From assembly GCF_900141845.1 (NCBI RefSeq), contig NZ_FQZB01000004.1, forward strand, positions 360,525 through 424,524: a stretch of DNA of 64,000 nucleotides. Direction: 5' to 3'. Below the pieces are notes generated by a model. The model did no database searches. It had not been told where the DNA came from and was given only the letters and a program-made list of their open reading frames with translations. Source of the DNA: Clostridium cavendishii DSM 21758 (lineage in GTDB: Bacteria; Bacillota; Clostridia; Clostridiales; Clostridiaceae). A program made the translations under genes and the position numbers. Position 1 is the stretch's first letter. Every line of letters starts with the position of its first letter. Of this stretch, positions 8,664 through 18,007 are shown one piece after another.

Positions 8664-8687
8664 TGAAAATAATAATCATTATTTTTA
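8664..8687 (-). promoter_or_regulatory. Fur-box-like palindrome upstream of the repressor gene
   Basis: An AT-rich palindrome with core AATAATAATCATTATT resembles a Fur box. With the DtxR-type operator 45 bases away it suggests that two metal sensors act on one promoter. Confidence 0.5.
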
Positions 8688-8700
8688 TTCCTTATAATGT

Positions 8701-8745
8701 AAAAAAGAATCTTATTTCATGATATTTCACAAAATAAGATTCTTT
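8701..8745 (-). terminator. Terminator of the MATE gene
   Basis: AAAGAATCTTATTT pairs perfectly with AAATAAGATTCTTT across a 14-base loop; a T-run follows on the minus strand, just after the MATE stop. Confidence 0.8.
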
Positions 8746-8767
8746 ATTATATAAATTCTATTAATTT

Positions 8768-10126
8768 TTATAATGCCTTATTTATTAGAGTTAATTCTTC
8801 CATTTTCTTATACTCTTTTTTAATTAATACAAATATTACAATAAACACCATTACATCTATTAAAGGATTAACAAACCACACTCCATTGATTCCTATAAAA
8901 GCAGGTAGTATTATAACTGCTGGCACAAACAATAGTAATTGTCTCAAGGAAACTATTATACCAGCATTTTTAGCATTACCTATTGATTGAAAAAATGTAA
9001 CTGCCATAATAAATATACCCATTAATGGAAATGCACTATACATTATTCTAAAATTACTTATTCCTTCATTGACTACTGACGAATCAGTTATTAATAAAGA
9101 TAAAACCTGATTAGGGAAAATCTCAATTGGTATCCAAAATAAACATGCCAGAACAGTAGATCCTATTATAAAAGTATTAGTACACTTTTTTACTCTTGTA
9201 AATAATTTTGCTCCATAATTTGTTCCAACCACTGGTTGTAACCCTTGACTCATTCCCCAAAGAGGAATAAATGAAAGAGCTTGAATTCTTAATGCTGCTC
9301 CTATTAATATTAATTGATTACTTCCTCCATACTTTGATGCCATCCTATACATTAATGTTTGTTGTATCATGCTCATAACCTGCATCATCATTGCAGATAA
9401 ACCTACCGAAAATATTTCTGGAAGAAGAGTTTTCTCAATCTTTACTTTATGAAATCTAACATTTTTACTTTTTTTCACAAAATAAAACATTGTAATAATA
9501 GCCTGTGTAATTTGAGCTATTATTGTAGCTATTGCTGCCCCTTCAATTCCATATTCTCCAAAAGCTAATATAAAAATAGGATCTAATATTATATTTAGAA
9601 TAGCCCCTATCATCATGAAAGTCATAGCTTTTTTCATAATTCCTTCTCCACGCATTACCATATTTGCACTTTGAGCAAAATTAACAAAAATTGAACCAAT
9701 AAAAATAACACGAAGATATCTTACTGCCAATTCTAAAATCTCTCCTTCTGCACCAGTTATCATTAAAATTTCTCTTGCAAATACAATGCCTAAAACTGTA
9801 ATAATAGTAGAAAAAATCAGTACCAAACATAATAAATTCCCCATAATTTTATTTATAGTTTCCTGATCATTTTTCCCTATAGCTCTTGATAAAATAGATG
9901 AAGATCCAATTCCTATTAAAGTTGCTATAGCACTATTTAAAAATGTAATTGGATATGCAACTGCTACAGCTGCCATAGCGTTTTTACCAATTAATTGTCC
10001 TGCAAATACTCCATCCATAAAAGAATATAATCCTATTACTACCATTCCTATAATCGCTGGAGTACATAATTTAATCATCAATTCTTTAGGATCTTTTTGA
10101 AGTAATTCCTCTCTATTTTTATTCAT
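8768..10126 (-). CDS. MATE-family efflux transporter
   Basis: A 452-residue integral membrane protein with about 12 hydrophobic segments. The two MatE repeats are visible: the N-terminal GLYSFMDGVFAGQLIG region and the later GMSQGLQPVVGTNYGAKLF region, the latter typical of the family. Such pumps export drugs or metabolites with Na+ or H+. It has its own Fur-like promoter box and terminator within the iron block, so it may move a siderophore-like molecule rather than a drug; that is inference from context. Confidence 0.88.
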   Translation of the reverse strand: MNKNREELLQKDPKELMIKLCTPAIIGMVVIGLYSFMDGVFAGQLIGKNAMAAVAVAYPITFLNSAIATLIGIGSSSILSRAIGKNDQETINKIMGNLLCLVLIFSTIITVLGIVFAREILMITGAEGEILELAVRYLRVIFIGSIFVNFAQSANMVMRGEGIMKKAMTFMMIGAILNIILDPIFILAFGEYGIEGAAIATIIAQITQAIITMFYFVKKSKNVRFHKVKIEKTLLPEIFSVGLSAMMMQVMSMIQQTLMYRMASKYGGSNQLILIGAALRIQALSFIPLWGMSQGLQPVVGTNYGAKLFTRVKKCTNTFIIGSTVLACLFWIPIEIFPNQVLSLLITDSSVVNEGISNFRIMYSAFPLMGIFIMAVTFFQSIGNAKNAGIIVSLRQLLLFVPAVIILPAFIGINGVWFVNPLIDVMVFIVIFVLIKKEYKKMEELTLINKAL

Positions 10127-10189
10127 TAATATACCTCACCTTCTATTGTAATTTTATAAGCTTTATCCTTCCTTGATTTCATTATAATT

Positions 10190-10208
10190 GATAATAATTA
10201 TCATTTTC
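10190..10208 (-). promoter_or_regulatory. Fur-box-like site upstream of the MATE gene
   Basis: GATAATAATTATCATTTTC, with a perfect TGATAATAATTATCA-type core, lies about 65 bases ahead of the MATE start. A similar Fur-like site followed by nearly the same flank (ATCATTTTCTACTCCA versus a related stretch at 19870) occurs ahead of the second ABC pair. Confidence 0.65.
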
Positions 10209-10231
10209 TACTCCATAAGCTGAAAAATACC

Positions 10232-10262
10232 CCAAATAAAAAATATAATATTTCTTATTTGG
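10232..10262 (-). terminator. Terminator of the first ABC pair
   Basis: CCAAATAA and TTATTTGG arms bracket an AT-rich loop and are followed on the minus strand by GTATTTTT. It lies about 40 bases after the stop of the second ABC gene. Confidence 0.65.
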
Positions 10263-10303
10263 AGCATTCTTTCCTTATATTATAATTAATTATATGATTT
10301 AAA

Positions 10304-12037
10304 TTATAATAACTTTAAATCATTATATTTTTGCTGTAAATTCCATAATTTAAAATATACACCATTAGATCTTATTAATTCTTCATGATTTCCTTCTTCT
10401 ACAATTTCACCTTTATCTAAAACTATTATGTTGTCAGCTTTTTGAATAGTCTTTAATCTATGTGCTATTACAATAACTGTTCTATCTTTTACTAGTTCAT
10501 TAATTGCTTTTTGAACATCAACTTCATTTTCAGGGTCTAGAGATGCTGTTGCTTCGTCTAATAGAACAATTGGAGCATTTTTAAGCATTGCTCTTGCAAT
10601 TGAAATCCTCTGTTTCTCACCTCCAGATAAAGTACATCCACCTTCTCCAACTGGAGTATCATATCCTTTAGGTAATGCCATTATAAAATCATGACAACAT
10701 GCTTTTTTTGAAACCTCTTCTATTTCGGCCTGAGTCGCATCTACTCGTCCAAAACCTATATTATTTCTAATAGTATCCTGAAATAAATATACATCTTGAA
10801 AAACCATAGATATTTTCTTGAAAAGTTCTTCTGGTTCTATATTTTTTATATCTTTGCCTCCAATAAGTATACGACCTTCAACTGGATCATAAAAACGTGC
10901 TGCAAGTTTTAAAATTGTACTTTTTCCACTACCAGACTTTCCTACTAATGCAGTAAGTGTCTTTGCATTAATATTTGTAGATATATTTTTTAATACTTGT
11001 TTATTATCATATGCAAAGGATACATTTTCAAATAAAATATCATTATTTTTTGGAGAAGTTTCCTCTCCAATCATAACTTCTTCATTCATAAATTTTATAA
11101 TACGTTCTCCTGATTGAGCACCATATCGTAATACTGCAAAGTTTGTAATAGCTTCTGATAACGGATCAAATATTCTAGTTCCAATTATCAAAAATATAGA
11201 AAAGGTCACAATAGACATTTTCCCTCCTATTAGAAGATAAATTCCTACATAAATCATTACTGTAAGCCCAGATCTCAATAATGGCGTTATAGTAAGTATA
11301 ATAGATTGTAGTAATCCTTCCATTCTTATACTTTCTTTCATTAAATCTTTGAAAGCATTATCTAAATTATTAGCCTTATCTCCTATCATATTACAAGATT
11401 TTATAATACGAATACCTTCTAAATATTCTTGTAATCTATTTGATGCATTTACATTTGCAGCATTTAATTTTTGTCCAAATGTTTTTTGAAGTTTTGATGT
11501 TAATACAATAATAATTAATGTAAATGGCATTGCACAAAACATAGCAAAGGACATTCGTAAATCTATAAATGAAAGACTTATAAATGCAATGATTGGGATA
11601 ACTAATGAACCAATAAGACTTGGCACCACATGAGACATTCCGTGTTCTATCATAGTAAAATCAGACATCATCATATTACTTAAATTGCCTAAATCTTGTC
11701 CAGTAATATAGCCAATAGGTAATTTACGTAAATGCTCTGCAAGTTCAGCCCTCCCCTCTGCCGCTGTCATATATGCATCTCTATAAGAATGCCTATAAGC
11801 TGGAATTTCAATTAAAAACATAATTATCATTGAAATTATAAGACCTATAAATACTGCCCAAAGTTTTGTTGTATTAAGAGTTATATTAGGATTAATAAAA
11901 GGTTCAGCTAAAATACCTACTGTAAATACTGCAAATCCAAATGGTAACATATATACAATATTAGCTATTATTGTATATATTATAGGTTTTATAAGCTTAT
12001 TAGGTTTACCCCCTGTGATATTATAAAGAATCTTCAT
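10304..12037 (-). CDS. YbtQ/IrtB-like ABC transporter (membrane domain plus ATPase), pair 1
   Basis: A 577-residue half-transporter: six membrane helices (residues ~1-310), then an ABC ATPase with Walker A GKSGSGKS (~366), signature LSGGE (~471) and Walker B VLLDEATASLD. Its ribosome binding site lies inside the last codons of the upstream ABC gene, so the two are translated together and should form a heterodimer. YbtPQ and IrtAB have the exporter fold but import ferric siderophores; the AraC/Fur context supports the same role here. Drug or peptide export is the alternative. Confidence 0.87.
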   Translation of the reverse strand: MKILYNITGGKPNKLIKPIIYTIIANIVYMLPFGFAVFTVGILAEPFINPNITLNTTKLWAVFIGLIISMIIMFLIEIPAYRHSYRDAYMTAAEGRAELAEHLRKLPIGYITGQDLGNLSNMMMSDFTMIEHGMSHVVPSLIGSLVIPIIAFISLSFIDLRMSFAMFCAMPFTLIIIVLTSKLQKTFGQKLNAANVNASNRLQEYLEGIRIIKSCNMIGDKANNLDNAFKDLMKESIRMEGLLQSIILTITPLLRSGLTVMIYVGIYLLIGGKMSIVTFSIFLIIGTRIFDPLSEAITNFAVLRYGAQSGERIIKFMNEEVMIGEETSPKNNDILFENVSFAYDNKQVLKNISTNINAKTLTALVGKSGSGKSTILKLAARFYDPVEGRILIGGKDIKNIEPEELFKKISMVFQDVYLFQDTIRNNIGFGRVDATQAEIEEVSKKACCHDFIMALPKGYDTPVGEGGCTLSGGEKQRISIARAMLKNAPIVLLDEATASLDPENEVDVQKAINELVKDRTVIVIAHRLKTIQKADNIIVLDKGEIVEEGNHEELIRSNGVYFKLWNLQQKYNDLKLL

Positions 12038-12040
12038 CTT

Positions 12041-13843
12041 TTATTTTCCTCCTTTAGAAATGCCCCAATTTGCAGCCATAGTATATGCATCCCATAATTT
12101 TTTATACAATCCATTATTATCAAGTAATTCGTTATGATTTCCACTCTCTACTATTTTTCCTTTATTCATGACAATAATTTGATTTGAGTCTTGAATAGTT
12201 GTAAGACGATGGGCAATCATAATAACTGTTTTATTTTTTACTAACTCACGTAAAGCAAGTTGCATATTATACTCATTCTCTGGATCTGCAAAAGCTGTTG
12301 CTTCATCCAGAACAAGAATCGGAGTGTTTTTAAGAATTGCTCTTGCTACACAAATTCTTTGTTTTTCTCCTCCTGAAAGATGTAACCCCGATTCTCCTAC
12401 AATAGTTTTATAACCATTCTCTAAGTCTTTTATAAAATTATGACATTGAGCAGCTTTCGAAGCTCTATAAACCTCTTCTTTAGTAGCTGATGGTCTACCC
12501 AACCGAATATTTTCAAAGATAGTATCATTAAACAGAAATGTTTCCTGAAAAACAAAGGATACTAAATTCATAAGATCTTTAGTATTAATATTTCGAATAT
12601 CTACTCCACCTATATATATATTCCCTTTTTCAATATCCCAAAATCTAGGTATCAGATTTGCAACAGTTGATTTTCCTGATCCTGATGGGCCTACAAGTGC
12701 AGTAATTTCTCCTTGTTCTGCTTTAAAACTAATATTAGTAAGTGCATTTTTTCTTGTAGATTCATTTTCTACATTATATGAAAAAGTAACATTTTTAAAT
12801 TCTATATCATATGATTTTGGAATTTTTGGGTTATTTGCTTCTTTAATTGGTGTTTGCTTAAATATATTATCAATTCTTGATACTCCTTCTGAAATATCTC
12901 CTAGAGTTGATGCAAATCCCATAAACTTCGACATAGGTGATATCATAGCTGGAGCAAGAATTATAAAAAACAAAATAGTCTTTGTTAAGTTTAAATCTGT
13001 TCCTTTATTATCAAACAATAAAATACTAGCTGGTAAAATCATAATAAGTGTTGAATTTAATAAAACTTTTGCTGATATATATGTGTTTTGAAAATTGTCT
13101 GTATATTTTACACAATAATCTCTATAAGAAATCATATCATCATAAAATTTATGAAATGAATGTACCGTCCTTCCAAATACTTTTACAACTGGAATACCTC
13201 TAACATACTCTGTTGTAGATGTACTAATTTTATCAAGTGCATCATAATAACTCTTAGCACTCTCTTCAGCAGCTTTTCCGCTACGCTTTTTCATTTGTAT
13301 ATAAAATCCTAAAATAGGTGGTATCATAGCCGCAATTGTAAGTACTGGATTTAATGTTATCATAAGTATTAAAATAGCTATTGCTGTGATTAATACATTT
13401 ACCATATCAGGCAATTGATGTGCCACGAAAGTTTCTATTTTAGCTACATTTTGATCGAATGTTTTTTTAATAACGCCTGTGGAAGTATTACTTAAATATC
13501 CTAATGGTAATTTACCTATATGTTCTGAAAGTTTTACACGTAATCTATATAAAATACGATATGCCGCAGCATGGGACATAATTCCGGAAATATAAATAAA
13601 ACCAATTCCACCTATTAATCCTATCAGAGCTCTAATCCCCCACTTTATCATATATGAAGCATTTATTTCATTTAAATTAGAAGCATTTTTCAAAAGTTCT
13701 GCAATTATGAAATACACTGCAATATATGGTACTAACATTAATATAGCGCTTATAGCAGAAAAAATAGATGAACCTATAAGCAAAGCTCTTTTTTCTCCTG
13801 CAATTTCTAAAAGTCTTGGAATACCTCTTTTCTTAGCATTCAC
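12041..13843 (-). CDS. YbtP/IrtA-like ABC transporter (membrane domain plus ATPase), pair 1
   Basis: About 600 residues: membrane domain, then ATPase with Walker A GPSGSGKS, signature LSGGEKQRICVARA and Walker B LVLDEATAFADPENE. The FADPE D-loop instead of SLD is typical of YbtPQ-like pairs and differs from the partner. A GTG at 13852 overlaps the AGAGGTGG site, so the GTG at 13843 is the better start. First gene of the pair; no Fur-like box was seen ahead of it, so activation by a YbtA-like regulator may matter more here. Confidence 0.87.
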   Translation of the reverse strand: MNAKKRGIPRLLEIAGEKRALLIGSSIFSAISAILMLVPYIAVYFIIAELLKNASNLNEINASYMIKWGIRALIGLIGGIGFIYISGIMSHAAAYRILYRLRVKLSEHIGKLPLGYLSNTSTGVIKKTFDQNVAKIETFVAHQLPDMVNVLITAIAILILMITLNPVLTIAAMIPPILGFYIQMKKRSGKAAEESAKSYYDALDKISTSTTEYVRGIPVVKVFGRTVHSFHKFYDDMISYRDYCVKYTDNFQNTYISAKVLLNSTLIMILPASILLFDNKGTDLNLTKTILFFIILAPAMISPMSKFMGFASTLGDISEGVSRIDNIFKQTPIKEANNPKIPKSYDIEFKNVTFSYNVENESTRKNALTNISFKAEQGEITALVGPSGSGKSTVANLIPRFWDIEKGNIYIGGVDIRNINTKDLMNLVSFVFQETFLFNDTIFENIRLGRPSATKEEVYRASKAAQCHNFIKDLENGYKTIVGESGLHLSGGEKQRICVARAILKNTPILVLDEATAFADPENEYNMQLALRELVKNKTVIMIAHRLTTIQDSNQIIVMNKGKIVESGNHNELLDNNGLYKKLWDAYTMAANWGISKGGK

Positions 13844-13990
13844 AAAATCCACCTCTTTCTTAAGTTAATCTTATACAAGCATTATAAAATATCTTAACCT
13901 TTCATCTCTGCCAAAAATGGTATTGTATTCGCTCAAATTAGTATAAAAAACATAATTACATAAAAATAATAATATGTGATTTTATATACA

Positions 13991-14042
13991 AAAAAAGATT
14001 TATATAAAACTTCATCTTTTCATATAAGCTTTATATAAATCT
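13991..14042 (-). terminator. Terminator of the second AraC gene
   Basis: AGATTTATATAAA and TTTATATAAATCT form a 13-bp stem and a T-run follows on the minus strand, just past the AraC stop. Confidence 0.75.
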
Positions 14043-14055
14043 ACTTTATAATTTT

Positions 14056-15048
14056 TTATTCTCTTATGTCATTTATATATTCCTTAGGATTCACACCATA
14101 TTTTTTTCTAAATGCAGCTGCAAAATGACTCATATTTGAATACCCAACTTTCAAAGAAACCTCGCTAACTGTTAATGTATCTTTTTCTAGTAAGGTCTTA
14201 GCTGTTTCTAATCTTTTATTTATAACATAAGTATGTATAGGTGCGCCATAAACCTCTTTAAACCCCTTTTTAAGTTTGTATTCATTTAAATATACACATT
14301 TTGAAATAGAGCTTATAGATATGTTTTGTGATATATCACAATCTAATATTGTTTTCGCCTTATAGATAGACTCCAAATCTTCTGTTGACAAACTTATCTT
14401 TCCAGGTATCTTTTCTTTTTGATAAATAGCCTCATTTAAATATATAGCTACAAGTTCTAATATCTTTCCTTCTATAAATATGTTCTTAATAATGTTTTCA
14501 TAAGGACATGTGAATATTTGCTGAAGTATTACTTGAATTGATGATGTTATCTTATATTTACCATAAATCTTATGTTCTAATGATTTATAATTTAAATCAT
14601 TACTAATGTAAGTACTCTCGATAATATCATTTACCTTTAATAAGGGTATTTTAATCTCAACTAAATGTAGATTTGTTTTTGCAGGATAAATAGTATTTTT
14701 TCTTGTTTCACAACTTGTTCCTATATAAGTTTGATCAGAAAAAAGTTTAAACTCTTCAGTTGTTCCTGCTATTTCCCAATTTATATCATCACCTAAACAA
14801 AAAATCATATCAATATGGGGTGTTCTAGAAACTCCAAATATTTCAATAGGCTCTATAAAATTTAATTTATAATCAATAATTTTAACACCTTTAGAACAAT
14901 TTATTCTTTTAATCTCACCAATACCTATTTCGTTTGGAACAATATAATTAAACTCTCTACTCTCTGAATTATATGCCTCATTAAATGCTTGACAGATAGA
15001 TACACCATTACTTTTCTTATTATTTAGCTTGTACTCATATTGACTCAT
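14056..15048 (-). CDS. YbtA/PchR-like AraC-family regulator (iron block, copy 2)
   Basis: A 330-residue protein built like the one at 6794: a long N-terminal sensor half without an obvious cupin signature and two C-terminal HTH motifs (ISISSISKCVYLNEYKLKK and TVSEVSLKVGYSNMSHFAA, then VNPKEYI). GAGGAG lies 9 bases before the ATG. A Fur-like box lies about 80 bases upstream. It sits directly upstream of the first ABC pair in the direction of transcription but is separated from it by a terminator, so it likely acts in trans on that pair. Confidence 0.85.
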   Translation of the reverse strand: MSQYEYKLNNKKSNGVSICQAFNEAYNSESREFNYIVPNEIGIGEIKRINCSKGVKIIDYKLNFIEPIEIFGVSRTPHIDMIFCLGDDINWEIAGTTEEFKLFSDQTYIGTSCETRKNTIYPAKTNLHLVEIKIPLLKVNDIIESTYISNDLNYKSLEHKIYGKYKITSSIQVILQQIFTCPYENIIKNIFIEGKILELVAIYLNEAIYQKEKIPGKISLSTEDLESIYKAKTILDCDISQNISISSISKCVYLNEYKLKKGFKEVYGAPIHTYVINKRLETAKTLLEKDTLTVSEVSLKVGYSNMSHFAAAFRKKYGVNPKEYINDIRE

Positions 15049-15126
15049 ATTAGAAAACTCCTCATTAAAATATGCTATGCTATATTATATTTACTAAGTT
15101 ATATATAATATAGCATATTAGATATT

Positions 15127-15145
15127 GATTGTCATTATCATTTAT
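15127..15145 (-). promoter_or_regulatory. Fur-box-like site upstream of the second AraC gene
   Basis: On the minus strand the core AAATGATAATGACAATC matches most positions of the Fur consensus. It lies about 80 bases upstream of the AraC start. Confidence 0.6.
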
Positions 15146-15295
15146 TATTGAATTAATAATTTCTTATACTCTTTTGATTTATCTATTAAAATTTCAAATT
15201 GCATTTATTAATTATTTTCTTTCTTAGAATATAAAAATTTCAATTCAAAAAATTTATTTAATCTAAATATTCTTATCCAAAAATCATGTGTAAAC

Positions 15296-16099
15296 TTAAA
15301 TAAATAATAATAAACTTATTGCCATTACAATCATTCCTGCTACCAATCCATATATAGAAAGATAGTGTTCACCATATTTCTGTGCAGAAGGAAGTAATTC
15401 ATCTAATGATATAAACACCATTATTCCTGCTACAGCTGCAAAAATCATACCAAAAATCAAATTATTTATAAACGGCCTTAATATTAAATAACCAACAACT
15501 CCCCCTATAGGTTCAGATAGTCCAGATAATATGGAATATCTAAATGCCTTTCTTCTACTTCCAGTTGCATAATAAATTGGTACTGATACTGCTATCCCCT
15601 CTGGAATGTTGTGAATTGCTATTGCAATAACAATAGGTATCGCAATATTGGGCTCTTGCATTGCTGTAAGAAATGTAACAATACCTTCAGGGAAATTATG
15701 TATAACGATTGCTAATGCAGTAAATAACCCTAATCTTAAAAGATTTCCATCAATTTTTTTATTATTTGATTTTATATCTTTAAACTTATATATTTCATGT
15801 GAACTTTCACACTCCGGGATAAAAGTATCAATTAAAGCAATAAAAAATATGCCAAAAAAGAAGCCAATTACTGTTACCCAAGATCCCCTTATAGCTCCTA
15901 ACTCTCCTACTATAAGATTCTTTGCTTCAAAAAATATCTCAACCATTGATACATAAATCATAACTCCAGCAGAAAATCCTAAACTTATAGATAAAAATTT
16001 AGTATTAGTCTTTTTTGTAAAAAAGGCCAATAAACTTCCAATACCTGTACACAAGCCAGCAAAAAGAGTTACCCCAAATGCAAAAATTAAATTGTTCAT
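15296..16099 (-). CDS. zupT: ZIP-family divalent metal transporter (ZupT-like)
   Basis: A 267-residue membrane protein with about eight helices and the two paired metal-site motifs of ZupT: HNFPEGIVTFL (~135) and HNIPEGIAVSVPIYYATG (~165). E. coli ZupT, of nearly the same length, carries almost the same motifs and imports zinc, iron, manganese and cobalt. GGGGG precedes the ATG. It lies between a Fur-boxed regulator and the second ABC pair, supporting a role in metal uptake within the iron block. No Fur-like site was seen in its own short upstream region. Confidence 0.9.
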   Translation of the reverse strand: MNNLIFAFGVTLFAGLCTGIGSLLAFFTKKTNTKFLSISLGFSAGVMIYVSMVEIFFEAKNLIVGELGAIRGSWVTVIGFFFGIFFIALIDTFIPECESSHEIYKFKDIKSNNKKIDGNLLRLGLFTALAIVIHNFPEGIVTFLTAMQEPNIAIPIVIAIAIHNIPEGIAVSVPIYYATGSRRKAFRYSILSGLSEPIGGVVGYLILRPFINNLIFGMIFAAVAGIMVFISLDELLPSAQKYGEHYLSIYGLVAGMIVMAISLLLFI

Positions 16100-16200
16100 T
16101 AAATCAACCCCCTTTTAAACCTTTAACATTATATATTATATGTATAGCTACTTTGGTAATATATCCGAAATACTCAAAAAGATCAGTTTTTATTTAATAC

Positions 16201-16233
16201 AAAAATTAAGAATAGACATATTTGCCTATTCTT
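16201..16233 (-). terminator. Terminator of the second ABC pair
   Basis: AAGAATAG and CTATTCTT form an 8-bp stem followed on the minus strand by AATTTTTG, about 50 bases after the ABC gene's stop. Confidence 0.65.
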
Positions 16234-16281
16234 ATACCTAAAAATTAATCTATTATTATATTAAAATTTTATTATCCTAAC

Positions 16282-18006
16282 TTATATAGCCCACTTCTTA
16301 GCATTTTCCATCTCATTATACATATTATAATATCTCTTTTTATTTTTAATTAATTCATTATGTGTACCATTCTCTTCTATCTTACCATTATTTAACACTA
16401 TTATTTGATCTGCATCTTTTATTGTATTAAGTCTATGTGCTATTACAATTACTGTTTTATTTAAAGTAAGTTTTTTGATTGCTTTTCTAATTTCTAGTTC
16501 ATTATCTGCATCAAGAGAAGCTGTTGCCTCATCTAAAAGAATTATAGGGGCATTCTTTAATATAGCTCTAGCTATTGATATTCTTTGTTTCTCTCCACCT
16601 GATAATGTAGAGCCCCCTTCTCCAACTATAGTATCATATTTATTTTCTAATTTTTCTATAAATTCATGACAATTTGCAATCCTTGCTGCTTCTATTATTT
16701 GCTCTGTCGTCGCCTCTTGATTTCCTAATTTTATATTGTTATATATACTATCATTTAAAAGATATACATCTTGAAACACCATACTTATATTTTTTAATAT
16801 ATAATCTGGATTTATATGTTTTATATTTCTTCCGCCTATTTTTATTTTCCCTTTATTTACATCCCAAAACCTAGATATCAAACTTATAATAGTACTTTTC
16901 CCTGATCCTGATGGACCTACTAAAGCTGTCATAGTTCCTTCTTTAGCTTTGAAACTTATATTATTTATAATAGTTTCTCCTTTTTCATATTCAAAACTTA
17001 CATCTTCGAAACTAATATCATAATTATCAAAATCTACATTTTCATATTTATATCCCATTTCTGATTGATTATGAATTTTAATTAATTTTTCTGTTGATAA
17101 CTTAAGGTATCTAAGCATTCCATACTGAGACCCAAAAGCTCTTAAAATATTTGTAAGTGCTAAATTTATTATAATAAATGTTAAAAATTCCCTTTTGTCA
17201 ATAGTTCCTCCACCAAACTTTGTTGTAGCTATAAGTAATAATATTGGAAAACTTAAATCAACAATTATCTGAAATACTAATACAAAAGGTACTATTGATA
17301 CTTCTGTTCTTATACTTTCTCTTCTAAAATCTTTGAAAGATTTTTCTAACCTTTCAAACTTTTCTCCTACTAAATTATAGGATTTAAACACTTGTATACC
17401 ATTAAGATATTCTACCATTCTGGATATAACTTCATTCATGACTCTTTTTTTATCTTCACCTGCAGCTGTAACCTTTTTACCACCTATAATTATAATAGGC
17501 ATAGCAAGCATTACTGCTAAAACTTGAATAATAGCTAATTGAGTATCTATTAAAAATGTTATAGCTAATAAATACAAAGTAAGAAAAATTGTCTTTATTA
17601 TATCACTAGTAGTATGAGTTATTACTTGTTCAAAATCTTTTAAATCATTTGTCATTATATTTGACAAGCTTCCTATACTATTTTTATTAAAAAAACCTAA
17701 GTTTATATTTCTTATATGATCTCCTAATGATACTCTCATACTTTCAATAGCTCGTGCACCATTAGCTTGTATTCCTGTATAACCTATAGAATTAAATATA
17801 GCTCTAAAAATAAAAGCTATTATCATTATTATTGTATAAGTTTTAATTTTAGAAAAAGTAAGCTGATAATTTATTAAATCTAATAATACAAAATACAACA
17901 TAGCATAAGAAAACATATTAAATATAGTATCAGTTACTAATAATGCTATAGGTTTTCTAAGTTTTTTACTTCTTTCGCCTAGCAATTTTTTAATATTTTT
18001 TATCAT
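16282..18006 (-). CDS. YbtQ/IrtB-like ABC transporter (membrane domain plus ATPase), pair 2
   Basis: A 574-residue half-transporter, paralogous to the gene at 10304: membrane domain in the first ~310 residues, Walker A GPSGSGKS, signature LSGGEKQRISIARA and Walker B ILLDEATASLD. Only one base separates it from the stop of its partner, and its ribosome binding site lies within the partner's last codons, so a coupled heterodimer is expected. As for pair 1, siderophore import is inferred from family resemblance and the Fur/AraC surroundings. Confidence 0.87.
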   Translation of the reverse strand: MIKNIKKLLGERSKKLRKPIALLVTDTIFNMFSYAMLYFVLLDLINYQLTFSKIKTYTIIMIIAFIFRAIFNSIGYTGIQANGARAIESMRVSLGDHIRNINLGFFNKNSIGSLSNIMTNDLKDFEQVITHTTSDIIKTIFLTLYLLAITFLIDTQLAIIQVLAVMLAMPIIIIGGKKVTAAGEDKKRVMNEVISRMVEYLNGIQVFKSYNLVGEKFERLEKSFKDFRRESIRTEVSIVPFVLVFQIIVDLSFPILLLIATTKFGGGTIDKREFLTFIIINLALTNILRAFGSQYGMLRYLKLSTEKLIKIHNQSEMGYKYENVDFDNYDISFEDVSFEYEKGETIINNISFKAKEGTMTALVGPSGSGKSTIISLISRFWDVNKGKIKIGGRNIKHINPDYILKNISMVFQDVYLLNDSIYNNIKLGNQEATTEQIIEAARIANCHEFIEKLENKYDTIVGEGGSTLSGGEKQRISIARAILKNAPIILLDEATASLDADNELEIRKAIKKLTLNKTVIVIAHRLNTIKDADQIIVLNNGKIEENGTHNELIKNKKRYYNMYNEMENAKKWAI

Positions 18007-18007
18007 A

